Shown: piece after piece, positions 34,403 to 42,654 of the stretch | How the letters are laid out: the number at the start of each line of letters is the position of its first letter | How positions within the stretch are numbered: the first letter of the stretch is position 1 | Assembly (NCBI GenBank): GCA_021201665.1 | Contig: JAJQEO010000084.1 | Coordinates: 1-52,585, forward strand | Length of the DNA stretch: 52,585 nucleotides | Direction: 5' to 3' | From: Lachnospiraceae bacterium | GTDB lineage: Bacteria; Bacillota; Clostridia; Lachnospirales; Lachnospiraceae | The notes under the pieces: generated by a model | Database searches by the model: none | Seen by the model: only the letters and a program-made list of their open reading frames with translations | What the model was told of the DNA's origin: nothing | Position numbers and translations under genes: made by a program

Positions 34403-35907
34403 ACTGATTCCCTCCTTTTGCTCAGGCGATGTACCATGTCCACAATCTCTCTTTTTTTCCGGTCCTCCGGCTGCGGCAGAAACCCGTCGCTTACTGTCAC
34501 AATATTTTTTTCCTGTATTTTCTCAGGATCCTCAGTCACCCTGGCGGTAAGCGCGGGATCACTCATTGCTTCTCTTCCCGCTTTCCTGACGGCTGCCAAC
34601 AATCCGTTTTCGTAGCGGCCGCCGCCCAGGGAACGGCCCAGCTCGATATAATACTGCAGGCGGTTTGACACCTCCGAATCAGCGCGCACCGGCAGGACTG
34701 ATACCGCCAGAAGGGCTCCATCGGAATCTGTAAAACAGATACAGTAAATATCCCGGTAGTCCTCTTCCTCCTCCATGCATTCCAGCGGGTAAGACGCCAG
34801 CCAGCCCTGCCACGCCTCATCCAGCTCCTCCCTGCGCCTCACCGTAAACCCGGATGAGAGGAAATGAAACTCCTGTCCCTGCAGATAGTCAATGACGCTC
34901 TCGCCCAGCCTCGTCCGGTCACAATAAGCAGCCCAGGCGTTCTGGTAATACCGGATTACCTGTTCGAGACGCGAAACGACCTTCTCCAGCTCTTTTTTCC
35001 GCGCCCGGACCTCCTCCGTGGAAAGGCTTCCTTCCTTTTTCAGATATTCCTCCGGAATCTGCTCCCGGATCCCGCGGATCTGCTCTCCGTGGAGCATAAG
35101 CTCCGCTTTCGCCTCCCCAAGCTCTCCCTGCGACCAATAGTCCATGTCCGCTTTCCAGTCATGACTTTTTCTCTCTTCCTTGCTGATATCCACCGGTCCG
35201 TCCAGAAATCTCTCCGCATGCGCCTCCTCCTGCTCCAGCAACCGCATGGCCGCCTCCTGCGCACTCTCCCATTCGTGAAATTCCATCAGCCATTCTTCCA
35301 TGCCTTCCCGGATTTCCAGCTCCAGCCGCTTTGCATCGGAAAGCGCGGATATCGCCATGCCCAGAGCAGACTGACAGAAGCCCCTCTTCAGAAACTGCAC
35401 CGCCGTCGCTGTCATATCTCTGACAATCCCCAGTCGTCCGGCACGGAAGCGCTCGGATGGCAGCTCTGCGACTTCGCCAAGCTTTTCCTTGAGTGTCTTA
35501 AGCTGTTCTTCGGCCTCCTCGCGCTCCTTTTCATCCTTCTCCTGTTTCTGCGCCCTTTCCTCCCGGACAAAACGAGCCAGCTCCTCAGACTTCTCTTCCC
35601 AGTTTTTCCTGGCCTCCTCCAGCTGCGATTTGAGGGCTTCGTATTCAGCCTGCATTCTGCGCATATTCTCGGAAAGAGTCCCTTCCAGCGAAGCCCGGTA
35701 TTCACCAAGGAGCCGGCGATACCTCTCTTCCGCCTCCCGCTCTCTGCTATGAAGCGCTTTTTCCATCTCCCGCTGCAGTGCTTCTATCTCCCGCTGCTGC
35801 TCCCGGCGCATGCGTTCGCGCTGATCCTGCATCTCCCTGGTCAGACGGGTCATTTCTCTTTCCGCCCTCTCCAGCTTGTGCTGCAGGCTTCTGATATCGT
35901 CCGCCAT
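34399..35907 (-). CDS. Coiled-coil protein with C-terminal alpha/beta domain
   Basis: 502 aa. The first ~150 residues are almost uninterrupted coiled coil (REMQDQRERMRREQQREIEA and on), followed by a helical middle and a C-terminal domain with YRDIYCICFTDSDGALLAVSVLP near 390. No membrane segment. It overlaps the next gene by 4 bp (ATGA), which implies coupled translation in fixed proportion. The likely role is structural or scaffold within the system. Family not recognised. Confidence 0.7.
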   Translation of the reverse strand: MADDIRSLQHKLERAEREMTRLTREMQDQRERMRREQQREIEALQREMEKALHSREREAEERYRRLLGEYRASLEGTLSENMRRMQAEYEALKSQLEEARKNWEEKSEELARFVREERAQKQEKDEKEREEAEEQLKTLKEKLGEVAELPSERFRAGRLGIVRDMTATAVQFLKRGFCQSALGMAISALSDAKRLELEIREGMEEWLMEFHEWESAQEAAMRLLEQEEAHAERFLDGPVDISKEERKSHDWKADMDYWSQGELGEAKAELMLHGEQIRGIREQIPEEYLKKEGSLSTEEVRARKKELEKVVSRLEQVIRYYQNAWAAYCDRTRLGESVIDYLQGQEFHFLSSGFTVRRREELDEAWQGWLASYPLECMEEEEDYRDIYCICFTDSDGALLAVSVLPVRADSEVSNRLQYYIELGRSLGGGRYENGLLAAVRKAGREAMSDPALTARVTEDPEKIQEKNIVTVSDGFLPQPEDRKKREIVDMVHRLSKRRESV

Positions 35908-35937
35908 AAAGCTTCACGCTCCCTTCCTCGTTCCTCT

Positions 35938-36170
35938 GAAACTGTCGCAAAACAGCGTGCCCGGATTGTGCCGAATAACGTGTGAAACACAGAGCATAAA
36001 ACGAAAGCGCAGCGGCCTGCGTCAAGGCTTTTATGGCCTGCGATCCGCGCGTCAGGCAATGCTGCGCCGAGGCTTTTATGGCCTGCGATCCGCGCGTCAG
36101 GCAATGCTGCGCCGAGGCTTTTATGGCCTGCGATCCGCGCGTCAGGCAATGCCGAATGCATAAGTTCTTC
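35938..36170. mobile_element. MITE-like element, copy C, with internal 45-bp triplication
   Basis: Left end GAAACTGTCGCAAAACAGCG resembles copy A; the shared interior includes GATTGTGCCG and ATAACGTGTGAA. The core GGCTTTTATGGCCTGCGATC is repeated three times at 45-bp steps from 36025, 36070 and 36115. The right end GCATAAGTTCTT matches copy B. Confidence 0.7.
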
Positions 36171-36182
36171 CGCACCAGGTAC

Positions 36183-37205
36183 TCACGTCACCTGCTCTCC
36201 TCCAGACATCCGGTGAATCGTTTCCGCCTTTTCCTCTTTTTCCCGAATTGCCTTCCGCATCTGCTCCTCCGTATCCCTCAGCAGCTTTTCAATTTCCTTC
36301 AGGGACTTGTCAATATCGATGTTATTGCTTTTCAGAAACTGAAGAAGCTCCTCATCCTGTGCGAGCCGTTCCCGGTTCTGCTCAAGCATTTCCTGTTTCT
36401 CCTCGCTCAGCGCGTCGATCCGGGCGATACTCTCTCTCTGTTCCGCCAGCTCCCGCTCCTGATCCTCCGCTTTTTTCTTCAGCTCCTCGAGCTCCTTTTG
36501 CAATGCGTCCGCTTCCTTTTTCCGCTCTTCGGACTGCTTTTCCATCGCCTGTTTTCTCTCCTGCATTTCGTGCAGTGCTTTTATCGCCTCGCTGTCCGCT
36601 CCCAGTGCCTCTTCCAGACGCTCCAGCTCCTTTTCATATTCACCGCCCATCCGGAAGGTCGCGTCCGCCTGCCGTTCCACCAGCCCTCTCAGCTCCTCGT
36701 TCTGGCCGGTCAACGCTGCCACCTTCCTCGTCAGATCGCTCAGATTCTTCTGGCAGGTCCCCAGCTCGCTATCCTTCCTTTTTAGTTCCTTCTTCAGGGC
36801 CTCGATCTGCTCTTTGGTTTCACGCGCATCCCCGGAGGTCCCCATAGAGACTGAAAGCCTTTCCGCCTTTTCTCCCGATCCCAGGAGTTTTTTTTCAACC
36901 GCGACCGGCTTCCAGGAAAGCTGGATCTCCAGATATGCGCCCGGCCCGGGATGCCCCTGATAGAGGAAAGAAAGGCAGCGAATATTTTGCCGGCTCATAT
37001 GCGAGAGTACAAAAGACCGCCCGGATCCCGGAAATTTCTGATATTTATCCTCCTTCAGCCAGCTTAAGATGTCCCCCGCGTCAATTCGGATGGGATCGCC
37101 GGAAGGGCCTTCCCGGATCAATAAAGTGAGTTCCACCTTTCCCTCGATGATGTCATAATAAAACGGCAAATCCAGTGACAAGCCTCTCTGTAATTCCACT
37201 TTCAT
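36183..37205 (-). CDS. Coiled-coil protein with N-terminal beta-rich domain
   Basis: 340 aa. Residues 1-105 form a beta-rich domain (VELQRGLSLDLPFYYDIIEGKVELTLLIREG; RSFVLSHMSRQNIRCLSFLYQG; AYLEIQLSWKPV). The rest, about 120-330, is a long charged coiled coil ending in an amphipathic helix. Ribosome binding site GGGGGAAGATACGG. It is the third coiled-coil protein in a row in this operon and may be the adaptor that links the coils to another partner through its beta domain. I do not recognise the family. Confidence 0.7.
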   Translation of the reverse strand: MKVELQRGLSLDLPFYYDIIEGKVELTLLIREGPSGDPIRIDAGDILSWLKEDKYQKFPGSGRSFVLSHMSRQNIRCLSFLYQGHPGPGAYLEIQLSWKPVAVEKKLLGSGEKAERLSVSMGTSGDARETKEQIEALKKELKRKDSELGTCQKNLSDLTRKVAALTGQNEELRGLVERQADATFRMGGEYEKELERLEEALGADSEAIKALHEMQERKQAMEKQSEERKKEADALQKELEELKKKAEDQERELAEQRESIARIDALSEEKQEMLEQNRERLAQDEELLQFLKSNNIDIDKSLKEIEKLLRDTEEQMRKAIREKEEKAETIHRMSGGEQVT

Positions 37206-37293
37206 CCGTATCTTCCCCCTGTCCGTTTCCGTTCTCCGGTTGTATATGTTTTCATGCGGTCTTCGCAGCAGGTGCGAAGACCTGTCCTGAATA

Positions 37294-37340
37294 GTCAGGA
37301 GCTGTGATTCGCGTATCAGGCGGCGCGAAATGCATGAGTG
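37294..37340. mobile_element. MITE-like element, copy D (truncated)
   Basis: GTCAGGAGCTGTGATTCGCG followed by TATCAGGCGG and a GCATGAGTG end: terminal and core words of the family fused, with the middle deleted. Confidence 0.5.
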
Positions 37341-37341
37341 A

Positions 37342-37989
37342 TTAGCCGACAGATCCTGAAGCTCCAGTCAGATTTTTCCAGAGTGTGAATGCCTCGGCGG
37401 AGGGAACCCCCACCAGCCGCAGGCGATTTCCCACGCAGGTAATTTCCGTCCTTCTGCCATTTCTCTGATAGTACTCATCCGCGCAGTTTCGATAGCGGTC
37501 CGTCAGCAAATGCACCGTCTGGTTGGAAGAGCCTACCGCCATGCGCCCGTCGTCCAGCTTCTTTTCATACCGTCCGTCAATCAGCAGGTCAATCTGAGAA
37601 AGGAAACGCTCTGCCGCGGACTTTTTCTCCGCAAGTGCCTGCAGCTCTTCAAGGTACAGACCGGAATACACGATCAGTCCCATGTCCTTCCTGCTCCGTA
37701 TGCTTTCCATCATCCCGCCAAGCGCCTCCGCCTGTAAAAACGGCTCTCCGCCGCTGATGGTCAGGCCCTCCAGCCCCGGCTGCCGCAGAAAATATTCCGC
37801 CAGCTGCTCCGGAGCGGCATAGCTTCCGCCTGCCCCCTGCATGCTCTGCGCCACACAGCCCTCGCAGGAAAAGCAGCAGCCCTGCACCCAGAGGACGCCT
37901 CTGTGATACGGGCCAAGCAGGGTCGTGTCCGGCACAAAATGACTGTAATTAATCTCCAACCTCTGATGCTGCTCCCACTTTTCGTCCAT
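37342..37989 (-). CDS. Short radical SAM protein (NrdG/activase-like)
   Basis: 215 aa. Radical SAM cluster motif CxxxCxxC is at 38-45 (GCCFSCEGC; C38, C42, C45), with GPYHRGVLWVQGCCFSC resembling glycyl-radical-enzyme activases such as NrdG. SAM-binding LTISGGEPFLQ follows (GGEP at 80-83), then GLIVYSGLYLEEL. The protein is short and lacks an auxiliary SPASM cluster. No glycyl radical enzyme lies in the window, so it probably modifies a protein of this operon. It overlaps the kinase-like gene by 41 bp, so translation is coupled. Confidence 0.88.
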   Translation of the reverse strand: MDEKWEQHQRLEINYSHFVPDTTLLGPYHRGVLWVQGCCFSCEGCVAQSMQGAGGSYAAPEQLAEYFLRQPGLEGLTISGGEPFLQAEALGGMMESIRSRKDMGLIVYSGLYLEELQALAEKKSAAERFLSQIDLLIDGRYEKKLDDGRMAVGSSNQTVHLLTDRYRNCADEYYQRNGRRTEITCVGNRLRLVGVPSAEAFTLWKNLTGASGSVG

Positions 37990-39283
37990 CCGCGCTCACC
38001 CATTCACACCTGATTTTGAATCCGCCGTCTTTTTTTTCTGTCAGCTCCAGCTCCGGATGCGCTGTCATCCTGCCCGGATATTTCAGCTCCAGCGTAAAGC
38101 TGCACTCCTCCCGGAAAGCGTCCGGCCGCTCCGCGATCTGCGTAATCGCCCCGCAGCCCTTCCTTCTGCGCATTACCGTAAGCAGCAGTGAGGGAACCTC
38201 CCTCCAGGAGGAATAGCCGATCGGACATTCCGGCCTCATCCGGTACCTGACGTCCCGTTTCTCCCACAAAATCAGCGGAGCAAAGCTTCGTCCTCCCGCG
38301 CCGTCATTTACCAGGAGACCCAGGTCACTCTCTTCCCAGGAAGCAGAGGTACTCGCACTTTTCTCCCCAGAGCCGGTGCGCCCTGCAGCGCTCCCGCCAA
38401 TGGCTGATCCATGCACAGCGTTCCCGCCAGCGGCTGATCCGCGCACGGCGCTTCCGCCAGCAGCTGATCCGCGCACGGCACTCCCGCCAGCGGCTGACCC
38501 ATGCGCAGCGCTCCCGCCGGCGGCTGACCCATGCGCGGACATCTCCCGATACCGGATCTCATAATTTTTTTTCAGGAAGGAATACGAAATCTCCATCCTC
38601 TGTCCGCCCACAGCCTCATAATGCCTGCCATCCTTTTCCAGCGCAGAGGGAAGCTTTTCCGTGGTGTCTATGCCGCCCAGGAGACCGGTTTTTCTGCTGA
38701 TAATCTGCCCGTTTGCCTCATTTACCGCTCTCCACTCGTATTCACACGCAGGAATCTCTCCCGCCAGCAGCGACGCAGGGCGCGCTTCGCGGTCAAACTG
38801 GGTCAGTTCAGAGAAAATCTCCGCCAGCTCTCTGTATTCCGATGGAAGCCCGGCGGTATCCGCCAGAGACTCCCATCCATTCTTTGCGGCCTCCTCTTTC
38901 AGATAGTCCCAGTAAAAATCTGATATACCCACGTGATAATCAAATTTATCCGCATAAATGCTTCCGGTAAGAAGCTCATAGAGGATCAGCCCCATGCCAA
39001 ACAGACAGGTCGCCTCGTCCACAGGGTCTTCCGCCGGACAGTAATCAATACTTCCGGCTATCGGCCGTATAGAGGCAGGCTGGTTCTCTTCCATCCAGAA
39101 GCACGCGGGGCAGAGGCCGGGCATCAGAGCCTCCGCCTCCGGGGAAGCCGCGATAGCCGGAAATTCCTTCTGCAAAAGCCGGCAAAGACCCACAAAAATC
39201 TGATCCGCCTGCTCCGCGCTTATTTTCTCTCCCGGATGCGCTTTATACCAGGCTCGAATCCACTCATCTAACCGTACAGCCAT
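37949..39283 (-). CDS. Kinase-like protein retaining only C-lobe motifs, with minisatellite linker
   Basis: 444 aa from MAVRLDEW at 39283. Residues about 72-110 (PIAGSIDYCPAEDPVDEATCLFGMGLILYELLTG) align with the APE motif and helix F of protein kinases, and LTQFDREARPASLL near 170 with the final DPxxRPS motif. No glycine loop, VAIK lysine, HRD or DFG is present, so it cannot phosphorylate in the usual way. Residues about 250-300 are five 10-residue repeats of GSAAGGSAVR type. The C-terminus is beta-rich. It may act as a pseudokinase scaffold. Confidence 0.68.
   Translation of the reverse strand: MAVRLDEWIRAWYKAHPGEKISAEQADQIFVGLCRLLQKEFPAIAASPEAEALMPGLCPACFWMEENQPASIRPIAGSIDYCPAEDPVDEATCLFGMGLILYELLTGSIYADKFDYHVGISDFYWDYLKEEAAKNGWESLADTAGLPSEYRELAEIFSELTQFDREARPASLLAGEIPACEYEWRAVNEANGQIISRKTGLLGGIDTTEKLPSALEKDGRHYEAVGGQRMEISYSFLKKNYEIRYREMSAHGSAAGGSAAHGSAAGGSAVRGSAAGGSAVRGSAAGGNAVHGSAIGGSAAGRTGSGEKSASTSASWEESDLGLLVNDGAGGRSFAPLILWEKRDVRYRMRPECPIGYSSWREVPSLLLTVMRRRKGCGAITQIAERPDAFREECSFTLELKYPGRMTAHPELELTEKKDGGFKIRCEWVSADGRKVGAASEVGD
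38393..38542. repeat. 30-bp minisatellite inside the kinase-like gene, about five copies
   Basis: In-frame repeat built on GCTCCCGCCAGCGGCTGATC; copies differ at a few positions (nucleotide variants giving His/Arg exchanges). Boundaries approximate. Confidence 0.85.
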
Positions 39284-39378
39284 GCGCGGTCCCTCCCTCT
39301 TCATTGTATTTCGTTGTATTTTGCTGTGTTTCGTTTTATTTTGTTGTATTTCGTTGTATTTTGTTATATTTCTTTGTC

Positions 39379-39483
39379 TTGGGAACTGTTGCGAATGAAC
39401 CTGTGCATGTTTTGTTTAAGAATGCACTAAACAAACTGGTATACACCATAATTTCGCAGAAGTTATTTTTGCACAGTTCCTTA
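39379..39483. mobile_element. MITE-like element, copy E (short, inverted ends intact)
   Basis: Left end GGGAACTGTTGCGAATGAAC; right end on the other strand TAAGGAACTGTGCAAAAATA. The 105-bp interior differs from copy A, so this is a deletion derivative sharing the ends. Just upstream of it (39304-39375) is a run of TTTCGTTGTATTTTG-like short repeats. Confidence 0.6.
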
Positions 39484-39559
39484 TGTCGTTTTCTATATTT
39501 ACGTTTTCATACGTGCCTCGCAGTGAATGCGAGGTACTGTGCCAAATTGTACATTTCTT

Positions 39560-40303
39560 CTATCGCTTTTTCTGCAAGCCAAGACCCTCCAGCATACGTG
39601 CGGCCTCTCCCGCAGACCTGGCGCTCCCGGCCTCTCCCGTAGTCCTGGCGCTCCCGGCCGCAAATGTATCGCCGGGGAGCGTTCCTTCCCGCCGTGCAGG
39701 TTCTGAATGTGGCAGTTCCAACGGCACCGATTCCGAAGCAAACATGCTTCGCGGCAATGATGCCGCTCCTGCCGCCCCTGCCGACCCAGCGGCATTCCCG
39801 CCGGAGGTTGTCCTTTTTAACTGCTCCTCGTACTTTTTACGCCTCTGTTCACGCTCAATTCGCCGTTTTTCCTGCGCCTCGCGCTCCGCTTCCTTACGCC
39901 TCGTCTCCTCTTCCCTGCGTCTGGCCTCTTCCTCCTTACGTCTCGCTTCCTCTTCTTTGCGCCTCGCCTCTTCCTCCTTACGTCTTGCTTCCTCTTCCTC
40001 CTTGCGCCTCGCTTCCTCTTTCGGATCTTTCTTCTCCAACGCCCCATTTTTCTTGTGAGCGTCTGTATCTTCCCGTTTTTTCCGGGCAAATTTATCATTT
40101 AATTCTTGAAGCCCCCGACCCGCTTCCTCCATAATTTTTTCTCTTTCACTCTTTTTCGAAGCTGTGGCATCCTGATACCGATAGCCGTCAGCCAGAAAGG
40201 CGCCCTCTGAAGCCGCGTGAAATATTTTCCCGCTGCAGAAAGCACATCTTTTTCCCGGCTCCTCCCGAAACAGCTTTTTGCATTTCTGACAATACCAGAT
40301 CAT
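39560..40303 (-). CDS. Zinc-ribbon coiled-coil protein
   Basis: 247 aa. N-terminal zinc ribbon: CQKC at 5-8 and CAFC at 20-23. Residues about 70-165 are a highly charged single helix with a 7-residue repeat ARRKEEE (21-bp DNA period), followed by an Ala/Gly/Ser-rich C-terminus containing a short duplication (GSARTTGEAGSARSAGEA). The zinc ribbon recalls those in the two GTPases of the operon. It is probably a scaffold. The repeated helix is prone to length variation. Confidence 0.68.
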   Translation of the reverse strand: MIWYCQKCKKLFREEPGKRCAFCSGKIFHAASEGAFLADGYRYQDATASKKSEREKIMEEAGRGLQELNDKFARKKREDTDAHKKNGALEKKDPKEEARRKEEEEARRKEEEARRKEEEARRKEEEARRREEETRRKEAEREAQEKRRIEREQRRKKYEEQLKRTTSGGNAAGSAGAAGAASLPRSMFASESVPLELPHSEPARREGTLPGDTFAAGSARTTGEAGSARSAGEAARMLEGLGLQKKR

Positions 40304-40407
40304 AGTCCTTCTCCTCGTAAACTACCCACCGGCGCACTAAAGCCAGTGGAATTGCAGCCGACCTTTTTCAAAATTCCCCCCGCGCCTGCGCGCCAGGAGA
40401 ATTTTCA

Positions 40408-40590
40408 TCAACGAAAGGCCTGAAACAAAAAGTAAATGACCAGGCCGTAAACAAAAATAGTGAGAAGCAATCCCCCCAGAGCACTCGCTGAGCCTGAGAT
40501 GTATTGAAACAGAACATCATGATAAACGATAATGCTGGCGATCCAGAGAAGGGCGATCGCAGCTAAAATAATCAGAATATATTTCCGCAT
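40408..40590 (-). CDS. Small two-helix membrane protein
   Basis: 60 aa from the ATG at 40590 (MRKYILIIL), with GGAGGAAAAA directly upstream; a longer frame to 40650 lacks a site. Two membrane helices (about 3-23 and 36-57) separated by a short loop (YHDVLFQYISGSASAL). It lies next to a second small membrane protein, so both may anchor the cytosolic components. Confidence 0.65.
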   Translation of the reverse strand: MRKYILIILAAIALLWIASIIVYHDVLFQYISGSASALGGLLLTIFVYGLVIYFLFQAFR

Positions 40591-40721
40591 TTTTTCCTCC
40601 TGTTTTGATGGACCAGTCGGACAGGGGAAACAGGAACACAGATGTTCCATCCCCGGCTTCTGCGCCTGATATCATCATATCACTCTTTCCTTTTGCAGAC
40701 AAAGGGGGGAGCCAAAAGCCT

Positions 40722-41093
40722 TTACCATCGCCTTCGTCTCCGTCTCCCGCGCAATATAAGAAACAGAATCGCCAGAATGGTAATTGCAATAAGTCCCACA
40801 ACAAACGCCGTCCCAAGCAGCCAGACCGTTAACCACAGGAAAAGCCTCAGCACATCCTGGATGTTGCGCACAACCATCACTGCGGCCAGGATCAAAAGCG
40901 GCACCATCACCAGATCGTACCAGTGCATCCAGGAGGGCATGCGCGGTTTCAGCCTCAGCCCTCTCATACGCAATGATGAGGCTCTGCCCCGTCCCGCGGA
41001 TGAGCCTCTGACAGTTCGCGACCGCCTGCGTAATTTCCTGCTCCCGGAGCCAGTCCCGGCAGTGCTTTTCTCTTCCCTGAATCCTGATGCCAT
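40722..41093 (-). CDS. Small membrane protein with basic cytosolic tails
   Basis: 123 aa from MASGFREEK at 41093, with GGGAGGAGAAAA upstream. The N-terminal 55 residues are basic and Ser/Arg-rich; two membrane helices follow (about 60-80 and 86-115), then a run of arginines (RGRRRRRRW). The basic tails predict a cytosolic N- and C-terminus. Family not recognised. Confidence 0.62.
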   Translation of the reverse strand: MASGFREEKSTAGTGSGSRKLRRRSRTVRGSSAGRGRASSLRMRGLRLKPRMPSWMHWYDLVMVPLLILAAVMVVRNIQDVLRLFLWLTVWLLGTAFVVGLIAITILAILFLILRGRRRRRRW

Positions 41094-41103
41094 TTTTTCT
41101 CCT

Positions 41104-41250
41104 CCCATAAAATCTGCCGCGAAACGATATGCGCAGCCTGCACCGCCTGATACGCGAACCGCAGCTTCTAAATGCCCAGGCGCAGCCTGCTATGCGAATC
41201 ACAAACACTAAATGCCCAGGCGCAGCCTGCGGTGCGGCGGCGAACGCCGC
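41104..41250. mobile_element. MITE-like element, copy F, with internal 40-bp duplication
   Basis: ATCTGCCGCGAAACGATATG near 41111 matches the family end; core words CCTGATACGCGAACCGC (reverse orientation) follow. CTAAATGCCCAGGCGCAGCC occurs at 41167 and 41207, a 40-bp tandem step. Confidence 0.55.
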
Positions 41251-41258
41251 ATAGGCAT

Positions 41259-42542
41259 TTATCGGAAAAAATTCATATTTGTATACAATGTAATATTGGA
41301 GCCCTCACAGACATAGCACTGTCTGCCTCTCAGCTGATCCATATCCTCAAAACGGATTCTCAGCGTATCCGACACCTCGCGGATATGCTGGTCCTCATGT
41401 CTGGGATTATCAAAAGTGAATATTTCCAGGAATTCGCGTGTAATACCTGTCCCTTCCTCAAGCACCAGACGCGTATAAGTGCCCACAGTTTTCGTCAGCT
41501 TTTCAACGGATTTGGTCCCGTTCAGCAGTACCATGGTAAATCCGTATTGTGCCAGGATTTTATCCAGCTCCCCCTCATCACCCGCTCCGGGTATCAGGGC
41601 GGTGCAGTCATCCGCGGTCAGCGTCAGCGTCAGATTATGAGATGTCGTGATATAGTCATAAAAATCGGTTCCTGCGGCTCTCTGCCTGAGATCAACGGAG
41701 TCGATGACCAGAATCGGATCCCCAAACATGCTGATCGCCCGCAGCTCCTGTGCAAGGCACTCCAGAATTTCCATACTCGCCTGAGGCTTGATTGAGAAAT
41801 ATACAAAGGGCATATGCCCTCTCGTCTCGCTTTTCTGCTTCACCAGCTCATAAAGGCTGTGACGCTCCTCAGCCGGGCGTCCGGCTGCATAGCACTTCCA
41901 TTTTCTCTGCAGGGAAGAAAATATGCTGTTCATCTCGGCGACACGTTCCGGATTTCTTCTGGCGCTGAGCGCCTCATATTCCCTGCCCGACGTCGAGAGG
42001 AGATCAGAAAGAAACGCGCCGCTGCGCGCTCCGGCATTGCGAAAGATGGCGGCGAGATTGTCCAGGGAAATCACATATCCATTTTCCACAAGTGTATCAC
42101 AGACTGCCTGAAACAGCGCATTGTCCCAGAGATCCATATGTATGCTTTCATCGTGTCTGGCGATCGCCAGAACCGCCTGCCGGATATTTTCAGGCGGAAG
42201 CTCCAGAAACGGATTGTACTCAGGCGTCCCGACACTGATCTTCAGCATCGAGCGCACACAGGGAAGGCTCCCTTCATCAATTGCGTCAAGCAGCCTGTCC
42301 GCAGGATCGCTTTTGCTGCTTATGACAATCACCGGACGGCCAAAAAGCTGCTCATCCAGGAACAGCCTGCGCAGCCAGAACCAGAGTGCCGACTCGCGCT
42401 CAGCACCGCTCCCATGCAAAAGCAGATTGTCATAAGAGCGAAATCTTCTGAAAAAAGAAGAAATATTGTTCGGGAAGCCGATTGTTTCGATATTCCTCTG
42501 CGCTTCGTTTTCCCGGCTTACCTGCCTTCTTAAATTCGCCAT
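41259..42542 (-). CDS. Degenerate VirD4/HerA-like P-loop protein
   Basis: 427 aa from MANLRRQV at 42542 (GGGAGGAGATTGT upstream). The overall order resembles a TraG/VirD4-type ATPase: NLLLHGSGAERESALWFWLRRLF in the Walker A position, PVIVISSKSDPADRLLDAI, EYNPFLELPPENI, and DPILVIDSVDLRQRA where Walker B is expected. The Walker A lacks GK(S/T), so nucleotide binding is doubtful. It is co-transcribed with an intact VirD4-like ATPase (42655-44118); an inactive partner subunit is a reasonable reading. Confidence 0.6.
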   Translation of the reverse strand: MANLRRQVSRENEAQRNIETIGFPNNISSFFRRFRSYDNLLLHGSGAERESALWFWLRRLFLDEQLFGRPVIVISSKSDPADRLLDAIDEGSLPCVRSMLKISVGTPEYNPFLELPPENIRQAVLAIARHDESIHMDLWDNALFQAVCDTLVENGYVISLDNLAAIFRNAGARSGAFLSDLLSTSGREYEALSARRNPERVAEMNSIFSSLQRKWKCYAAGRPAEERHSLYELVKQKSETRGHMPFVYFSIKPQASMEILECLAQELRAISMFGDPILVIDSVDLRQRAAGTDFYDYITTSHNLTLTLTADDCTALIPGAGDEGELDKILAQYGFTMVLLNGTKSVEKLTKTVGTYTRLVLEEGTGITREFLEIFTFDNPRHEDQHIREVSDTLRIRFEDMDQLRGRQCYVCEGSNITLYTNMNFFR

Positions 42543-42654
42543 ACAATCTCCTCCCATATGCTACGGCCGCCGGAGTCATCAATCGGAACACAACCGCCGG
42601 ATTCCAGTGCAAACGCCCGGTTTCCGCTTTTCGCCCCTGGCATTATCGTTCCTG

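Noticed and set aside
36025-36159. CRISPR-like array from the 45-bp triplicated unit
   Set aside because: The copies are contiguous with no spacer sequence between them; it is a tandem repeat inside a MITE-like element.
37342-37989. Assignment as anaerobic ribonucleotide reductase activase
   Set aside because: No nrdD is nearby and the operon context is unrelated, although the sequence is of the same radical SAM branch.
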